DNA of 64,000 nucleotides, from NCBI RefSeq assembly GCF_019578655.1, contig NC_063263.1, positions 20,521,001-20,585,000 on the forward strand. The letters are read 5' to 3'. Below the pieces are notes generated by a model. That model saw nothing but the letters and a program-made list of their open reading frames with translations, was not told the DNA's origin and searched no databases. Made by a program: the position numbers and the translations under genes. The stretch is from Ricinus communis. Its lineage: Eukaryota > Streptophyta > Magnoliopsida > Malpighiales > Euphorbiaceae. This document shows, one piece after another, positions 33,401 through 46,050 of this stretch. Position 1 is the stretch's first letter. Each line of letters starts with the position of its first letter.

Positions 33401-34199
33401 TTTATCTAATCCTAATAAAAGGAGATTTACATAATATAAGAGTTCTATTTAATCCTATCATCGAGTGATATACATATTAGAATTATCTCAATTATGCCCA
33501 CGTCTTCTCTCTACAAGTCTTCTGATTAAACTTACTCTACTTGCACCATACAACTCTATTAGACGTGTCCACATCTTATCTATTTAAGTCTGCTGACTAG
33601 ATTTATTTTTATATGCACCATACAACTGTATTAGGCGTTCCCGCACTTTATCTCTACAGGTCTGTCGACCTTAGTTTTCAATACGCCCCTTAAAGTTGGG
33701 CATGGAGATTTCGAATTCCTAACTTGCCAACTAAAGTTGAAATGGTTTCTTTCCTAAGGCCTTAATGAAAATATTGGCAACATGATGTTGAGACACAATG
33801 TACCAGTAGTAAGAAGGCCTTGTCAGATGCAATCACGAGTGAAATGACAACTATTTCAATGTGTTTTATTTGTTCATGATAGACTAGATTATTAGCAATA
33901 TATGGCAGCTTGATTGTCGCAATAAAGGTGAATAAAAGAGGGGTGAGGTACAGTTAAATCACAAAATAGCTGTTGTACCCAGATTAATGCACAAGCAGTA
34001 TTGACCATGGATCGATATTCAACCTTTATAGAGGAACGCTAGACTGTTGTCTGTTTCTTGCTTTTCCAAGAGATTGGAGAATGTCCAAGGAAAATGAAGT
34101 ATCCGCTAAGTGAACACAGAGTGAGAGGACAACTAGCAAAGTCAGAATCACAATATGCTAAAAGAGATAAGCACTAGTCGAGGATAAAAATATTCTCGT
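30441..34199 (-). mobile_element. Ty1/copia relic, second tandem copy, split by a solo LTR
   Basis: The segment repeats the order of 29361-30440: purine-rich tract and leader-like part (30450-30660), LTR-like part (30700-30799 and 33393-33760), RNase H (33770-34110). It is interrupted by the solo LTR at 30800-33392. The copy is adjacent and in the same orientation, so it is a direct tandem duplication of the relic. Confidence 0.7.
30800..33392 (+). mobile_element. Complete solo LTR, + orientation, large-LTR family
   Basis: This 2593-bp LTR starts TGTAATACCCACAATTTTT and ends CAGGTCGTGACA, flanked by ACAAG duplications (30795-30799, 33393-33397). It is related to, but clearly diverged from, the inverted copies at 19971, 38264 and 42734. 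It contains a CpG-rich block at about 31520-32060 and GGTCGAGC(A/T)T minisatellite cores at 32590-32840. Its copia target is intact at 29721-29750, the empty-site equivalent. No internal region is present. Confidence 0.9.
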
Positions 34200-34229
34200 G
34201 AAAGTGCTAATTTGCCCCCCTAAATTTGG

Positions 34230-35064
34230 AGCCAATAGGCAATTAGCTCATATTTTAATTTTCTAGCTAATTTATCCAGCAACTTAGGTCCTTATATGCA
34301 AAATTACCAAATAGGACCATAATGGAAAATAATTGAATAGGTCCTTGGATGTAAAATTGCCATGTTGGTCCTTGATAAAATTACCTGACAAGTCCCTGCA
34401 GGTAAGTTTACCATAACAATCCTGGATATAAAATCACTTGATAAGCTCTTAGAGGAAATTAACATATTGGTCCTTGATAAAAAAATACTAGTTAGACCCT
34501 AATAAAAATTATCAGATAAGTCCCCATATTGAGAACTACTAAATAAGTACCTAGCTAGAAAATTACTAAATAGATCTCTTGCAAAATTACCTATTTAGTG
34601 CCTAGTTGTAAAAATTAACATATAGGACCCTGATTGTAAAATTGTTTGGTCCTATATGAAAGATTGCTCAACTGTCCATGGTTAGACAATTACCAAACTA
34701 ATCTTGATAGAAAATTACTAGATTGGTCCCTAAATATATAATTACTAGATGGATTAGTTGAGATTGGACTATTACTAGTTGGTCTTTAGTGGATAATTAT
34801 CAGAATGGTCCCTAGGCATAAAATAACTATATATATAGGTACCTACAGAGAAGATTGCATTATTGATCCTTAGGTGGTAAATTATCTTATAGGTCCTCAA
34901 TGGAGAATTACCATATTTGTCCTAACAAAAGATTATTAGAGTGGTACTTATGGAGAAAATTACCTGATTTTTCCCTAGGTGAATACCTTATAGCCTTAGA
35001 TAATTACAGTATTGATTCATATTAGAAATTCCTATATTAGTCCTGAATGGAAAAATTTAATCCT
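34230..35064. repeat. Degenerate minisatellite (unit C)
   Basis: Third copy of the AAAATTACC/GGTCC array. It begins after GTGAAAGTGCTAATTT and aligns throughout with unit A. Confidence 0.6.
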
Positions 35065-37755
35065 TATAATAAAAATTTTCATTTTTTACCCTTGCATCAA
35101 ATATAATAAGAATGGAATTTGAGGGCGGAAAGCTAGCATATGTCAACATCTAATGATAGAAAAAGTATTGAGGGAGGTCCTTGACTATATAATACATTTT
35201 TTAATAAGGTAATTATAAGAGGAAATTTGTATAATTAGTTGTCGAAATGATTTATATAAGGTTTTCATTGTTCTTATCATTGCTTTGTCATGATTTGTTA
35301 TTCAATTTTATTTTAAATAAACGGAGGGAATTATAAAACTAGATTTCGGATTCATATATGCAAGGCGATGTTTTGAACTCAATAATAAAAATTAACTGAT
35401 TTTTTAGATTTGTCTAAGGGCATGCTACTTTGCTCCAAAGTCGTTCGGCTTTGTGTAGAACAAATATTTTGCGACTCTACGATATTGAACAGCTTTGCCC
35501 TACACTAAGCAACCTTTCTTGCACAAATAAAATTAAAAGATTTATCCAAAATTATCTAATCCTATCACTTGTCTTTATCTTTCCTAAAATCATTTTGAAG
35601 TTCTATCAGCATATATATAACAAAAATTCAATGAAATTGCGACAAACAAAGTTCGTTACTATTCTGTTGCAAATTACATCGCTAACTTTTCGCGCTGATT
35701 TTAGTGATAGATTAGTGACAAATTGTCTATCACTAATTACTACGAATAAAAATACCGTTGCTAACAAAATTTTTTGTCCCACCTTTTTTTAGCTTCCCAC
35801 TCATACATTTATTTAGTGACGGGATTGAATTTTAGAAAAATAATTCTCACCCAATATTTTTATTTTCTCGCTTATTTATTCAGTTAGCGAGGAAATAATT
35901 CGTCACTAATTTTAAAATAAGATTTTCCATCCAATTTTTTTATTTTTCTGCTTATTTAATGTTTTAGCGACATATTCTTATCTGTCGTTTAATCTATTAT
36001 TTATATATTTATTTCTCTTCTTTACTCTATTATTTTTTACTGGCTAAATTACCATCACCGTTCCTGAGCTTTTGGGCTGGTATAATAAAGTCTCTTATCT
36101 TTAATTTGTAATACCAATTGTCTGAATTTTGATTTCAGTATCACAAAAGTCCCTCATACTATTTTCGACAAAAACACAGCCAAAAAACTAATGTGGTTTA
36201 AGATTTTATTTATAAATTTATTAATTATATTCCATATCATTAATTGAATAAAAATTAAAAAATCAAAATATATGGAGTAAAATATAATTCTCCTTATTTT
36301 CTCACTCTCAAACTTTAAAAAGAATATTATTTCTTTTGTTTTCTCAATCGCCAAATACAATAAGAAAATTCTTTTCTTATTTTCTCACTATTTTCGTAAT
36401 CCTATAACCACCACAATCATAACCTTACAATAATCTTCTTGTTGCAACATACCACACACAGTAGCTTGAAGGGCACATTTTCAAACCGAGCCAAATCAAG
36501 CCTCTAAATCTATCCCTCAAGTTTTTCATCTTTTCTTCACCAAAACCAAAAAAAATTCCAAATTAGAATCTTGGCAAGAAAAGGCAAAAAATTTTCATAA
36601 GCAACCTCAAGAGAAGAAAATGGGCAATGTAATTAGTGGCATTCCCGTTTTATTTGATTGGGATAATAAGTGGTAAGTGAGGGTGGAGTATTGCAAGGAC
36701 AAAGAAAAAAAATGAAAGAGATTTTTCTTTTGTTAACTAAGAAAAGACTCGGCAAATAAAAATTATATTTTATTCCATGTATCTTCAATCCAGTTAATGG
36801 CTTGAAATTTAGTTAATAAAATTATAATTAAACTTTTTCACATATGGCATGATATATTAACTTTTGGCTTCTTTTTTGCGAAAAAAGTACAAAGAGTTTT
36901 GTGATACTGAGATCAAAATTCAAACAGTTTCCCTATCGTTATTTCTCTCTCTTTTTTTCTATTTATTTTAATCTTTCTATTTTCCCTCTCTCTCATTATT
37001 TCCTCTCTCTCTCATATTTTTCATGCTTATCTCATTCATTTATTTTTTTTCTTTTCATTTCTTTCCTACACATTGGCCTGCACATTATGCAAGATTAATA
37101 AAATAATTTTAATATAATATTAAAAATTTAAATAATTAATTTATATAATCTGTTAATTATATAACATTATGATTATTTTAAAAGATCCATTTTTATAATA
37201 AAATCAAATAATTTTTTTATAATAAATTTAACTTTTACCTAAATTATTTTAACTCATAACATATTACTTTTGATTCTTTTCATTTTTATACAAAACTCGT
37301 TGACTTTATATTTTATATTGTTGCTCAATAATTTTCAAAAATTTATAATTTACATATATATATATATATATATATAATATAATATAATATTTTAAAATTA
37401 TCTTATAAGAGTAGAGTAAGCTTTTTAACCTTATTACTTGAAATAAATATATTGATAATCGTCTTCCATGAATCCCATTATTTTCTCTATAATGAATTAT
37501 TTAATATTTATACAATTACTTTTCATGTTTATTTAATAAAAAATAGTTTTCTATACTAAAACGTATAAAATATTTAATCTTCTCAAAAAATTTCATAAAA
37601 TTAGTTATGTGACAGTCTGACTTAGAGAAGCAGTCCGACGAGGGCGGGAAGTCAACACCGGAGCAAAAATAGGATGCTTAGACAAGGAACGGCTTCTAGC
37701 AGGCTTCAAGGATGACAACACTCTATGGTAATGGGGGTACATGAATGAATCGAGT
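35065..37755. other. AT-rich non-coding spacer of unit C
   Basis: Homologous to 1401-4154. It lacks roughly 125 bp near 35640, where GCGACAAAC of one repeat runs into AAAGTTCG of the next. (TA)n run at 37350-37375. No gene seen. Confidence 0.6.
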
Positions 37756-38006
37756 TGTACATCGAAACTGGGTGGGAAATAGTTGATAACATGTATATAA
37801 AGAGTTGGAACTAATCACATAAGGTGTCTTTTGGTTGTTTGACTGTGGAGTTGTAGGAACTCCAAAGTTAAACGTGCTAGGTTTAGAGAAATTCCAAGAT
37901 GAGGGACCTCTTGGGAAGTTCTCGAACCCGCCAAAGAGACAAAACTGTGAGGCAAGTGGGGCCAAAGGGGACAATATTTCATGTGATCTCGTTCCAGATC
38001 ATTACA
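37756..38006 (+). mobile_element. Cassandra-like solo LTR, best-preserved copy (unit C)
   Basis: A 251-bp block from TGTACATCG to ATTACA, with the 5S-like segment at 37855-37924 and the ACAAAACTGTGAGGC and GACAATAT words downstream. The ends resemble LTR termini, but I could not find a matching target duplication (CGAGT on the left, AGTTA on the right). Confidence 0.7.
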
Positions 38007-38263
38007 AGTTAGATAAATTGAAATTCAAAATTAAATTAGTAGCTTCATAAATCGAATTGCAATATAAAAAATAATAATATTCTAACATAAAAGTAATGGT
38101 GCTTACATTTTAAAATATCAAGCATATGGAGAGCAACCTTAATGTAAAAATATGTTTTGAAGTTTAAACAAGAAAGGAAGGCATTAAGATTAAATTACGA
38201 AGTTAAACTTTTAGACTCTAGTACACCATAATGTTAGTAAGTGATCTTAACAGACATCTTTTT

Positions 38264-41200
38264 TGTCACGACCTCACCCATGGGCCCGTGACCGGCACTA
38301 GGGAATGGGTAGGCTTAAGGCCACCGAAACCCGTAGTAAGCCTGACACTCACTGATTTAAACAAATCTCATCTCAACTTAATATTATTAAAGCCACAATT
38401 TATCTTAATAGTTACACTTTACAAAATTACTTCGGTCTACCAGAAAAACTAGGCGAGACCCAAAGCTCAGAAAATTTACAACTGATACATTTACTATTAC
38501 TACTGCGGAGAATCTAAGATTTACCAATTTACATACCAAATCAAATACATCACCCGATGTCAAGGAGTCGGGTTCTTGAATAAGAGTCGCGGAGAACTAG
38601 ATACCACGAATCCGAAAAATATAAATGGAGTATCCGCGGTCTAGAGTGAGTTAAAATCAAATAATCTAGGGACTATTGTTTCTTCTCGGAAAACATAGAT
38701 TATTCAAATCAGTATATCAAACCATACTATAATCATACCCTACCATTTCCTTCACATAAAATATTAATCATTCGAATCAAAATATCAACCATGCACGTAA
38801 ATACAATCCATATTATAATCAATACCATAATAAATAAATAAATGAATAAATAAAAATATATTTTTACTTTTATGAGACGAGTGGCTCGGTAGAGAACCCT
38901 AAACCCCAAAATCTAGTAGCCATTCGGCTCTCTTAATCCAATAAGACTGGCGCCTCGAGAGCAACGCTCGACTAGGGACCTTACCTCCAGTCTGGTCACT
39001 TAAATATCCAAATAAGAAATCTAGTAGCCATTCGGCTCTCTTAATCCAATAAGACTGGGCGCCCCGAGAGCAATGCTCGACCAGGACCTTACCTCCACCG
39101 GTCACTTAAGTATCCAAATAAGCCGGCCGAGAGCAATGCTCGACCGGGGACCTTACCTCCGGCAATTTACACAAATCAGCCCAGAGAGCCATGCTCGACC
39201 GGGGCAAACCCATGAAAATCTTATTACATGTCCATGATCATTACTGCAGACGCCAGTCCCGATGTAACCCATCAAGCGGCATGTTCTACAAGCCACGTTT
39301 CCCAAGACACAATCATCCATTTAATAAATATCATTGTATAATGAAGTCATTCAACCATATCAAATTAATGATTAACAATTAAGAGTAAAACATCAGGCAT
39401 TTCGTGGAAAATCGATGATATTTGGAATTATTATAACATTACTATAATAATACTCATATTATCTTCAATAATTAATAATCCGATAAAATTAATTACGTTG
39501 AGATATTAGTAACCATGTTAAACATAAACTTCCAAAATAGCATATTAAAATCAGACTTAGCAATAGTGCAATGATTAAATGACTTTAACTCACAGGGATT
39601 GGGCGACCTCCTAGCTCGCTCCGGTGCCTCGGTTGGAGCGAGCCAATGCATGCAGATCATCTAATCACGGAAAACAATTTATCAATACCGAGACAATCCA
39701 TCATTAATCCTAGGTCTAGACTCACAGACGACTGCTCTAAGAATCTCGACTCGGAGAATTCTACCAAAATCCGTGAACCTCCCTACAACACGAACATTAC
39801 CCCCCGTAAAAACGGGTCCAGGACTGCCGGAAGAACACTTCAAATACTTAACGATTCAAACAATAGGAGTCGGGTCCCCGAACTTCACTATTTCCCGACT
39901 CACGACAAAAATACAAGGCAGTAACCGACAGACAATTATTTTGACTCACAAAATCATCAAATACTCAATATAAACCATTAGACACAATTAAACCAAGAAT
40001 TCCAAAATTAACGGGCCAAAGATAATTAGAGACGCTTGCTCGTCCGGACGACTACGCCTCACCACGGGAGTCCGATCGACGATCCGAACACACCATCGGA
40101 CTCACAATGACGGCCGATGACGATCCCCGCTTCGATTTTCTCGATCGATCGACACCGATCATCCGAGAGATTTGGATGATCTCGACCGTCGATTTGTAAA
40201 CGGAGGCCCGATCGCAACAAAACCGCAATGCCATCGCGAAGCTTGAGCCGAGAGCGGATCGCCTCCATCGTCCATCCTCGGAGCTCGCGGGAAAAGCCCA
40301 AAATGCGGCTGCCACTCTAAGTTTCACTTTGCCGGATCTTGCAACTCCGGCCACCCCAGGCGTCCCCATCCGCCAAGAGAGCTCGCCGAGGAGCCGATCG
40401 CCACCCAACTCGGCCGCCACAACGGTAGGCCGACACGCTGGGAAGGTTTGCTGCCTTCCGCCTTGAGCCACGCTGAGCTGCTTCACACACGCCAACAAGC
40501 CCGCCGCTTGGCCCTCGCGCCCGACGGTTGCCACCGACGCCTGGCAGGTCCCTTCTCTCTCTTCCGGCCGACTCTCTCTCTCTCCTCCTTTCTTCTTCCC
40601 GATTTCTTTCCTTTCAATATCGACATTAGGCCCCCAAACTTTTCCTTATTGCAATTTGGTCCCTCAACTTTCTTAATTACTTACAATTTCATCCTGCAGA
40701 ATTCCAATTTGACCCCCAAACTTCTTTTTAGCCTTTCAATTAAGCCCTTAACTATTTAATTTGGGCCAAAACCGAATTATTGAAAATACACAATTACAAA
40801 AATACCCCTGACCGACATATTTATTTATAAAAATACCAAGCTCACAAATTTCCATTAAAACCCCATAAAAATAAAATTATACTTTTAATCCTTATTCCAA
40901 AATAAATTTCCAATTTAGTCCTAACACACAATTAAATTAAATAATCAAATTCCAACTTAAAATTTAATACTACTAATCAATTATAATACCAATTTTCCCA
41001 AAATTCTTTTATAAAAACATCCTTTATAATTTCTTCCAAAATTTTTCAATATATAATTTTACTTATATAAATATGCATTTGGGAAAATTTGAATAGCCAA
41101 AATATAATCATTTCTCAAATAATTTACTTGAATAATTTCTTAAAATTTCAAACTAATTGGGTATAGAAAATAACTCATTTATTTGATTAATATTAAATTT

Positions 41201-41301
41201 TTCATTAAATCATTTCAAATTAAACCCAATAATAATGAAGCTAAAATTAACTTAAATAAAAACTCATTATTAAATATATAAAAAAAATTTCGGGTGTTAC
41301 A
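38264..41301 (-). repeat. 3' LTR (left) of the non-autonomous element
   Basis: 3038 bp, TGTCACGACC to GGGTGTTACA on the + strand. Minisatellite at 38920-39210 (four cores), CpG-rich block at about 40030-40590, AT-rich tail with phrases such as TTTGGTCCCTCAACTTTC. Confidence 0.9.
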
Positions 41302-41314
41302 TTCACCCCCCATT
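41302..41314 (-). other. Polypurine tract of the non-autonomous element
   Basis: On the minus strand AATGGGGGGTGAA directly abuts the LTR start TGTAACACCC. Confidence 0.8.
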
Positions 41315-42717
41315 AAAAAAAAAAATTCGACCTCGAATTTTAAAAGAAAAGGGGCTACATTCTAAGACTGAAACTAATTAGGAACCTCTGATCTCCATTC
41401 GGCTTCTAGAGAACTTTTCCCTCGGCAGAAACTAAACTAAACCACAAGACTCATCGACAAAACCCCGAAACCAAATCTTCACTTGCTTCCGCACACTGAG
41501 GATCCAACACGAGCAAAGATCGAAAATATACTTCCTCAACTCAGACTTACAAACAACTGGATTTGACCTCAGAGAACATTACTTGGCGGCAAGTCCAACT
41601 TACATTCCACCTCACCAACCTGCCGACAAAACCAAGGGTTTCCACACAAGAAGGGCCAATTCTGATCCTGCCAAAAATTCACTCACCAAATTTCCTTCCT
41701 AATGACGTGTCCCTTACACACGCAGAAATATCCTTAACATCTACATCACATCATCAACGACATAACATCCATCTGATCGCATCAACCGACACAACCCATG
41801 CCATCCTGACACAAGATTCCTCCTTGACTGAAATCCAAAAGCCTCCCTTATAATCTAACTTGGGGCCTACAGCTCCACATACTCACTCTCTCAACAACTC
41901 AACTCGTCATCCAGAGAATTCTCAAGCTAACACTATTTACTTTGAAAAATTTACTTATTTATTTACTTTATAATCATCACTAATAAAAGCTTTATTATCT
42001 TGGAAAAATACTTTTATAAAATCGTAAAACCTTTAGCCATTTCTTTATATAAAATTTTACAATATCGCCCGGTGATGATGCCCCTATCACCAAGGGTTGC
42101 AATGCACAATGTATGATGCATGTCCTAAAATGAATTTATGCATGCCTAACAGTGAAATGCCATAATGCATTCTTACAGGATCAAGCAACATTGTATTTTA
42201 AAACACTTGTTCTACTTAGAAAAATAAATAATGTTCGCTTAAGTTTCTCTGGATACTGAGCATCCGAAAATACTCCTGCCACCTTTCTTAAGCTTCTTAC
42301 AATCACCAACTCAACCATAACAGCCGACATCCGCTCGACTTCCGTGCACTACCTTGGCTACTCAAAAAGACGATGCCTGATGCGATGACGAGGTAGTCCA
42401 TGACACGACTGCAACCACGCTCTACACTAAAACTGACTGCGGTGCCCACCATCGAAACCACAATCAAAGCTTCTAAAGGCGGACTGCATTAATCACTTGA
42501 AGAAACAACACGAGTCTATCGCGCTTCGGATCTTCCCATCGCTACAACGCTCATTCTCAGCACAGCACCAAGGACAAGCTTACAAGAAAGGAAAGACTGA
42601 CTCTCTAACAGTGAAGGCTGAGACACTAGAGTCAATGAAAACAACAAGACAGACATGATCCTAACTCTGCAGTACCAAGAAAAATCTTAACTTAGGTCGA
42701 AGGAAATCTAAACCTAA

Positions 42718-42729
42718 GCTCTGATACCA
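42718..42729 (-). other. Primer-binding site (initiator tRNA-Met type)
   Basis: On the minus strand TGGTATCAGAGC is complementary to the 3' end of plant initiator tRNA-Met, 4 nt from the LTR end GGTCGTGACA. Confidence 0.9.
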
Positions 42730-42733
42730 ACTT

Positions 42734-45730
42734 TGTCACGACCCCACCCGTGGGCCCGTGACCGGCACTAGGGAATGGGTAGGCTTAAGGCCACCGAAAC
42801 CCGTAGTAAGCCTGACACTCACTGATTTAAACAAATCTCATCTCAAATTAATATTATTAAAGCCACAATTTATCTTAATAGTTACACTTTACAAAATTAC
42901 TTTGATACCGGAAAAACTAGTAGACCAAGCTCGGAAAATTTACAACTGTTACATTTACTATTACTACTCTGCGGAGAATCTAAGATTTACCAATTTACAT
43001 ACCAAATCAAATACATCACCCGATGATGAAGGAGTCAGTTACCGAATAAGAGTCGGGAGAACTAAACGATACGAATCACGAAAATATAAATGGAGACCAT
43101 CGGCCCTTAGAGTGAGTTAAAATCAAATAATCTAGGGACTATTGCTTCTTCTCGGAAAACATAGATTATTCAAATCAGATATCAAACCATACTATAATCA
43201 TACCCTACTATTTCCTTCACATAAAATATTAATCATTCGAATCAAAATATCAACCATGCACGTAAATACAATCCATATTATAATCATACCATAATAAATA
43301 AATAAATAAATAAATAAAAATATATTTTTACTTTTACGAGACGAGTGGCTCGGTAGAACCCTAAACCCCAAAATCTAGTAGCCATTCGGCTCTCTTAATC
43401 CAATAAGATCTGCGCCCGAGAAGCAATGCTCGACCGGGGACCTTACCTCACATCTGGTCACTTAAATATCCAAATAAGAAATCTAGTAGCCATTCGGCTT
43501 TCTTAATCCAATAAGATCGGGCGCCCCGAGAGCAATGCTCGACCGGGGACCTTACCTCACCGGTCACTTAAGTATCCAAATAAGCCGGCCCCGAGAGCAA
43601 TGCTCGACCGGGGACCTTACCTCCGACAATTTACACAAATCAGCCCTGCAGAGCCATGCTCGACCGGGGCAAACCCATGAAAATCTTATTACATGTCCAT
43701 GATCATTACCGGCAAGACGCGGTCCCGATGTAACCCATCAGCGGCATGTTCTACAAGCCACGTTTCCCAAGAGTAAAACATCGTGCGTACTGTGGAAAAT
43801 CGATGATATTTGGAATTATTATAACATTACTATAATAATACTCATATTATCTTCAATAATTAATAATCCAGTAAAATTAATTACGTTGAGATATTAGTAA
43901 CCATGTTAAACATAAACTTCCAAAATAGCATATTAAAATCGGACTTAGCAATAGTGCAATGATTAAATGACTTTAACTCACGTGATCGGGCGACCTCCAG
44001 CTCTACTCCTGGCCTCCTGGTTGAGCGAGCAATGCATGCATCATCTAATCACGGAAAACAATTTATCAATACCGAGACAATCCATCATTAATCCTAGGTC
44101 TAGACTCCTAGGATCGACTGTCTAAGAATCTCGACTCGGAGAATTCTCACCAAAATCCTAGAACCTCCCTACAACACGAACATTACCCCCCGTAAAAACG
44201 GGTTCAGGACCTGCCAGAAGAACACTTCAAATACTTAACGATTCAAACAATAGGAGTCGGGTCCCCAAACTTCACTATTTCCCGACTCTGCCACGCAGCA
44301 CAAAAATACAAGGCAGGCAAACTGACAGACAATTATTTTTGACTCACAAAAATCATCAAATACTCAATATAAACCATTAGACACAATTAAACCAAAAATT
44401 CTAAAATTAACGGGCCAAAGATAATTACCGAGACGCTCGGTCGCTCGGTCGACTCGCCTCCAGCCGCCGGAGTCCGATCGACGATCCGAACACACCATCG
44501 GACTCACAACAACGCGCTGATGACGATCCCCGCTTTCGATTTTCCGATCTGACACCCGATCATCCGGAGAGATTTGCGGACGATCTCGACCGTCGATTTG
44601 CAAACGGAGCCCGATCGCCACAAAATCGGTGCCATTGCGAAGCTTGAGCTGAGGAGAGTCGGGATACGTCCTCCAATCATCCATCCTCCGCCGGAGCTCG
44701 CCGGAAAAGCCCAAAAACGCGGCTGCCACTCTAAGTTTCACTTTGCCGGATCTTGCAACTCCGGCCACCCCAAAGGCCGCCATCGCTGCCAAGAGAGCCT
44801 CGCCGAGGAGCCGATCGCCACCAACTCCCGCCAACAACGCTTAAACGGCATAGAAACACGCTGGCCAAGCCGCCGCCTTGGCCTCTTCCGAGCCACGCTG
44901 AGCTGGCTGCCAGCCGCCAGCGCCGCCGCTCACGTACCAGGCCCCGCCACGACGGTTGCCACCAGCGCCTCAGCAGGTCCCTTCTCTCTCCTCCGTGCCG
45001 ACTCTCTCTCTCTCCTCCTTTCTTCTTCCCCAATTTCTTTCCTTTCAATATCAACATTAGGCCCCCAAACTTTTCCTTATTGCAATTTGGTCCCTCAACT
45101 TTCTTAATTACTTACAATTTCATCCTGCAGAATTTCAATTTGACCCCCAAACTTCTTTTTAGCCTTTTAATTAAGCCCTTAACTATTTAATTTGGGTCAA
45201 AACCGAATTATTGAAAATACACAATTACAAAAATACCCCTGACCGACATATTTATTTACAAAAATACCAAGCTCACAAATTTCCATTAAAACCCCATAAA
45301 AATAAAATTATACTTTTAATCCTTATTCCAAAATAAATTTTCAATTTAGTCCTAACACACAATTAAATTAAATAATCAAATTCCAACTTAAAATTTAATA
45401 CTACTAATCAATTATAATACCAATTTTCTCAAAATTCTTTTATAAAAACATCCTTTATAATTTCTTCCAAAATTTTCCAATATATAATTTTACTTATATA
45501 AATATGCATTTGGGAAAATTTGAATAGCCAAAATATAATCATTTCTCAAATAATTTACTTGAATAATTTCTTAAAATTTCAAACTAATTGGGTATAGAAA
45601 ATAACTCATTTATTTGATTAATATTAAATTTTTCATTAAATCATTTCAAATTAAACCAAATAATAATGAAGCTAAAATTAACTTAAATAAAAACTCATTA
45701 TTAAATATGTAAAAAAAATTCCGGGTGTTA
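42734..45730 (-). repeat. 5' LTR (right) of the non-autonomous element
   Basis: 2997 bp, TGTCACGACC to GGGTGTTA on the + strand; the terminal CA is missing. Minisatellite at 43370-43680, CpG-rich block about 44420-45010. Compared with the left LTR it lacks some 50 bp after CCACGTTTCCCAAGA at about 43770. Confidence 0.88.
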
Positions 45731-46050
45731 TACGAATCAATTAAATTATATGTCACTTACCTAGATGCGATACTTGTCCCTCGAAGTGAAGGTCAAGACC
45801 ATAACATTAAAAATTCTGAATCTAATATCACTTTTCTCAAGTTGAACTACTATCTATCTTGCCTCGATAAGAAATAAATTAAAATAAAAGCATATGATAA
45901 TTTAATCGTACAAAAAATGTATAATAAGGATTTTCATATACTCTTAAGCATAACTTATTTATTACAATAAAACATATTTTCTAGATTTCATTTCAACATT
46001 GTGATTCATAAAGAAATTAAAGAAAGAAAAGATATTAAATGCTAAATGTT
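45731..46050. other. Spacer and 3' flank of PG-C, with empty Athila site
   Basis: Ancestral spacer resumes at ACGAATCAATT. The empty site AAATG is at 45915-45919. After CATATACTCTTA about 150 bp present in unit B are missing, so that CTCTTA joins AGCATAACTT. Confidence 0.6.

Larger units (their letters stand above)
41302..42733 (-). other. Internal region of the non-autonomous element
   Basis: No supported coding sequence. It contains the polypurine tract at 41302-41314 and the primer-binding site at 42718-42729. One + strand frame of 96 codons (41563-41853) lies antisense to the element and shows no recognisable domain. Confidence 0.75.
38264..45730 (-). mobile_element. Non-autonomous LTR retrotransposon with 3-kb LTRs, no coding region
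   Basis: On the + strand: LTR 38264-41301, internal region 41302-42733, LTR 42734-45730. Read on the minus strand the 5' LTR is the right one. A primer-binding site for initiator tRNA-Met (TGGTATCAGAGC) lies 4 nt inside it, and a G-rich tract (AATGGGGGGTGAA) precedes the left LTR. The internal 1.43 kb has no gag or pol on either strand, so the element resembles large non-autonomous (LARD-like) derivatives moved in trans. No target duplication is seen; the right end reads GGGTGTTA and has lost the final CA together with about 15 bp of target. Confidence 0.88.

Noticed and set aside
41563..41853. 96-codon frame inside the non-autonomous element
   Set aside because: Antisense to the element, no domain, single copy; does not support a coding function.
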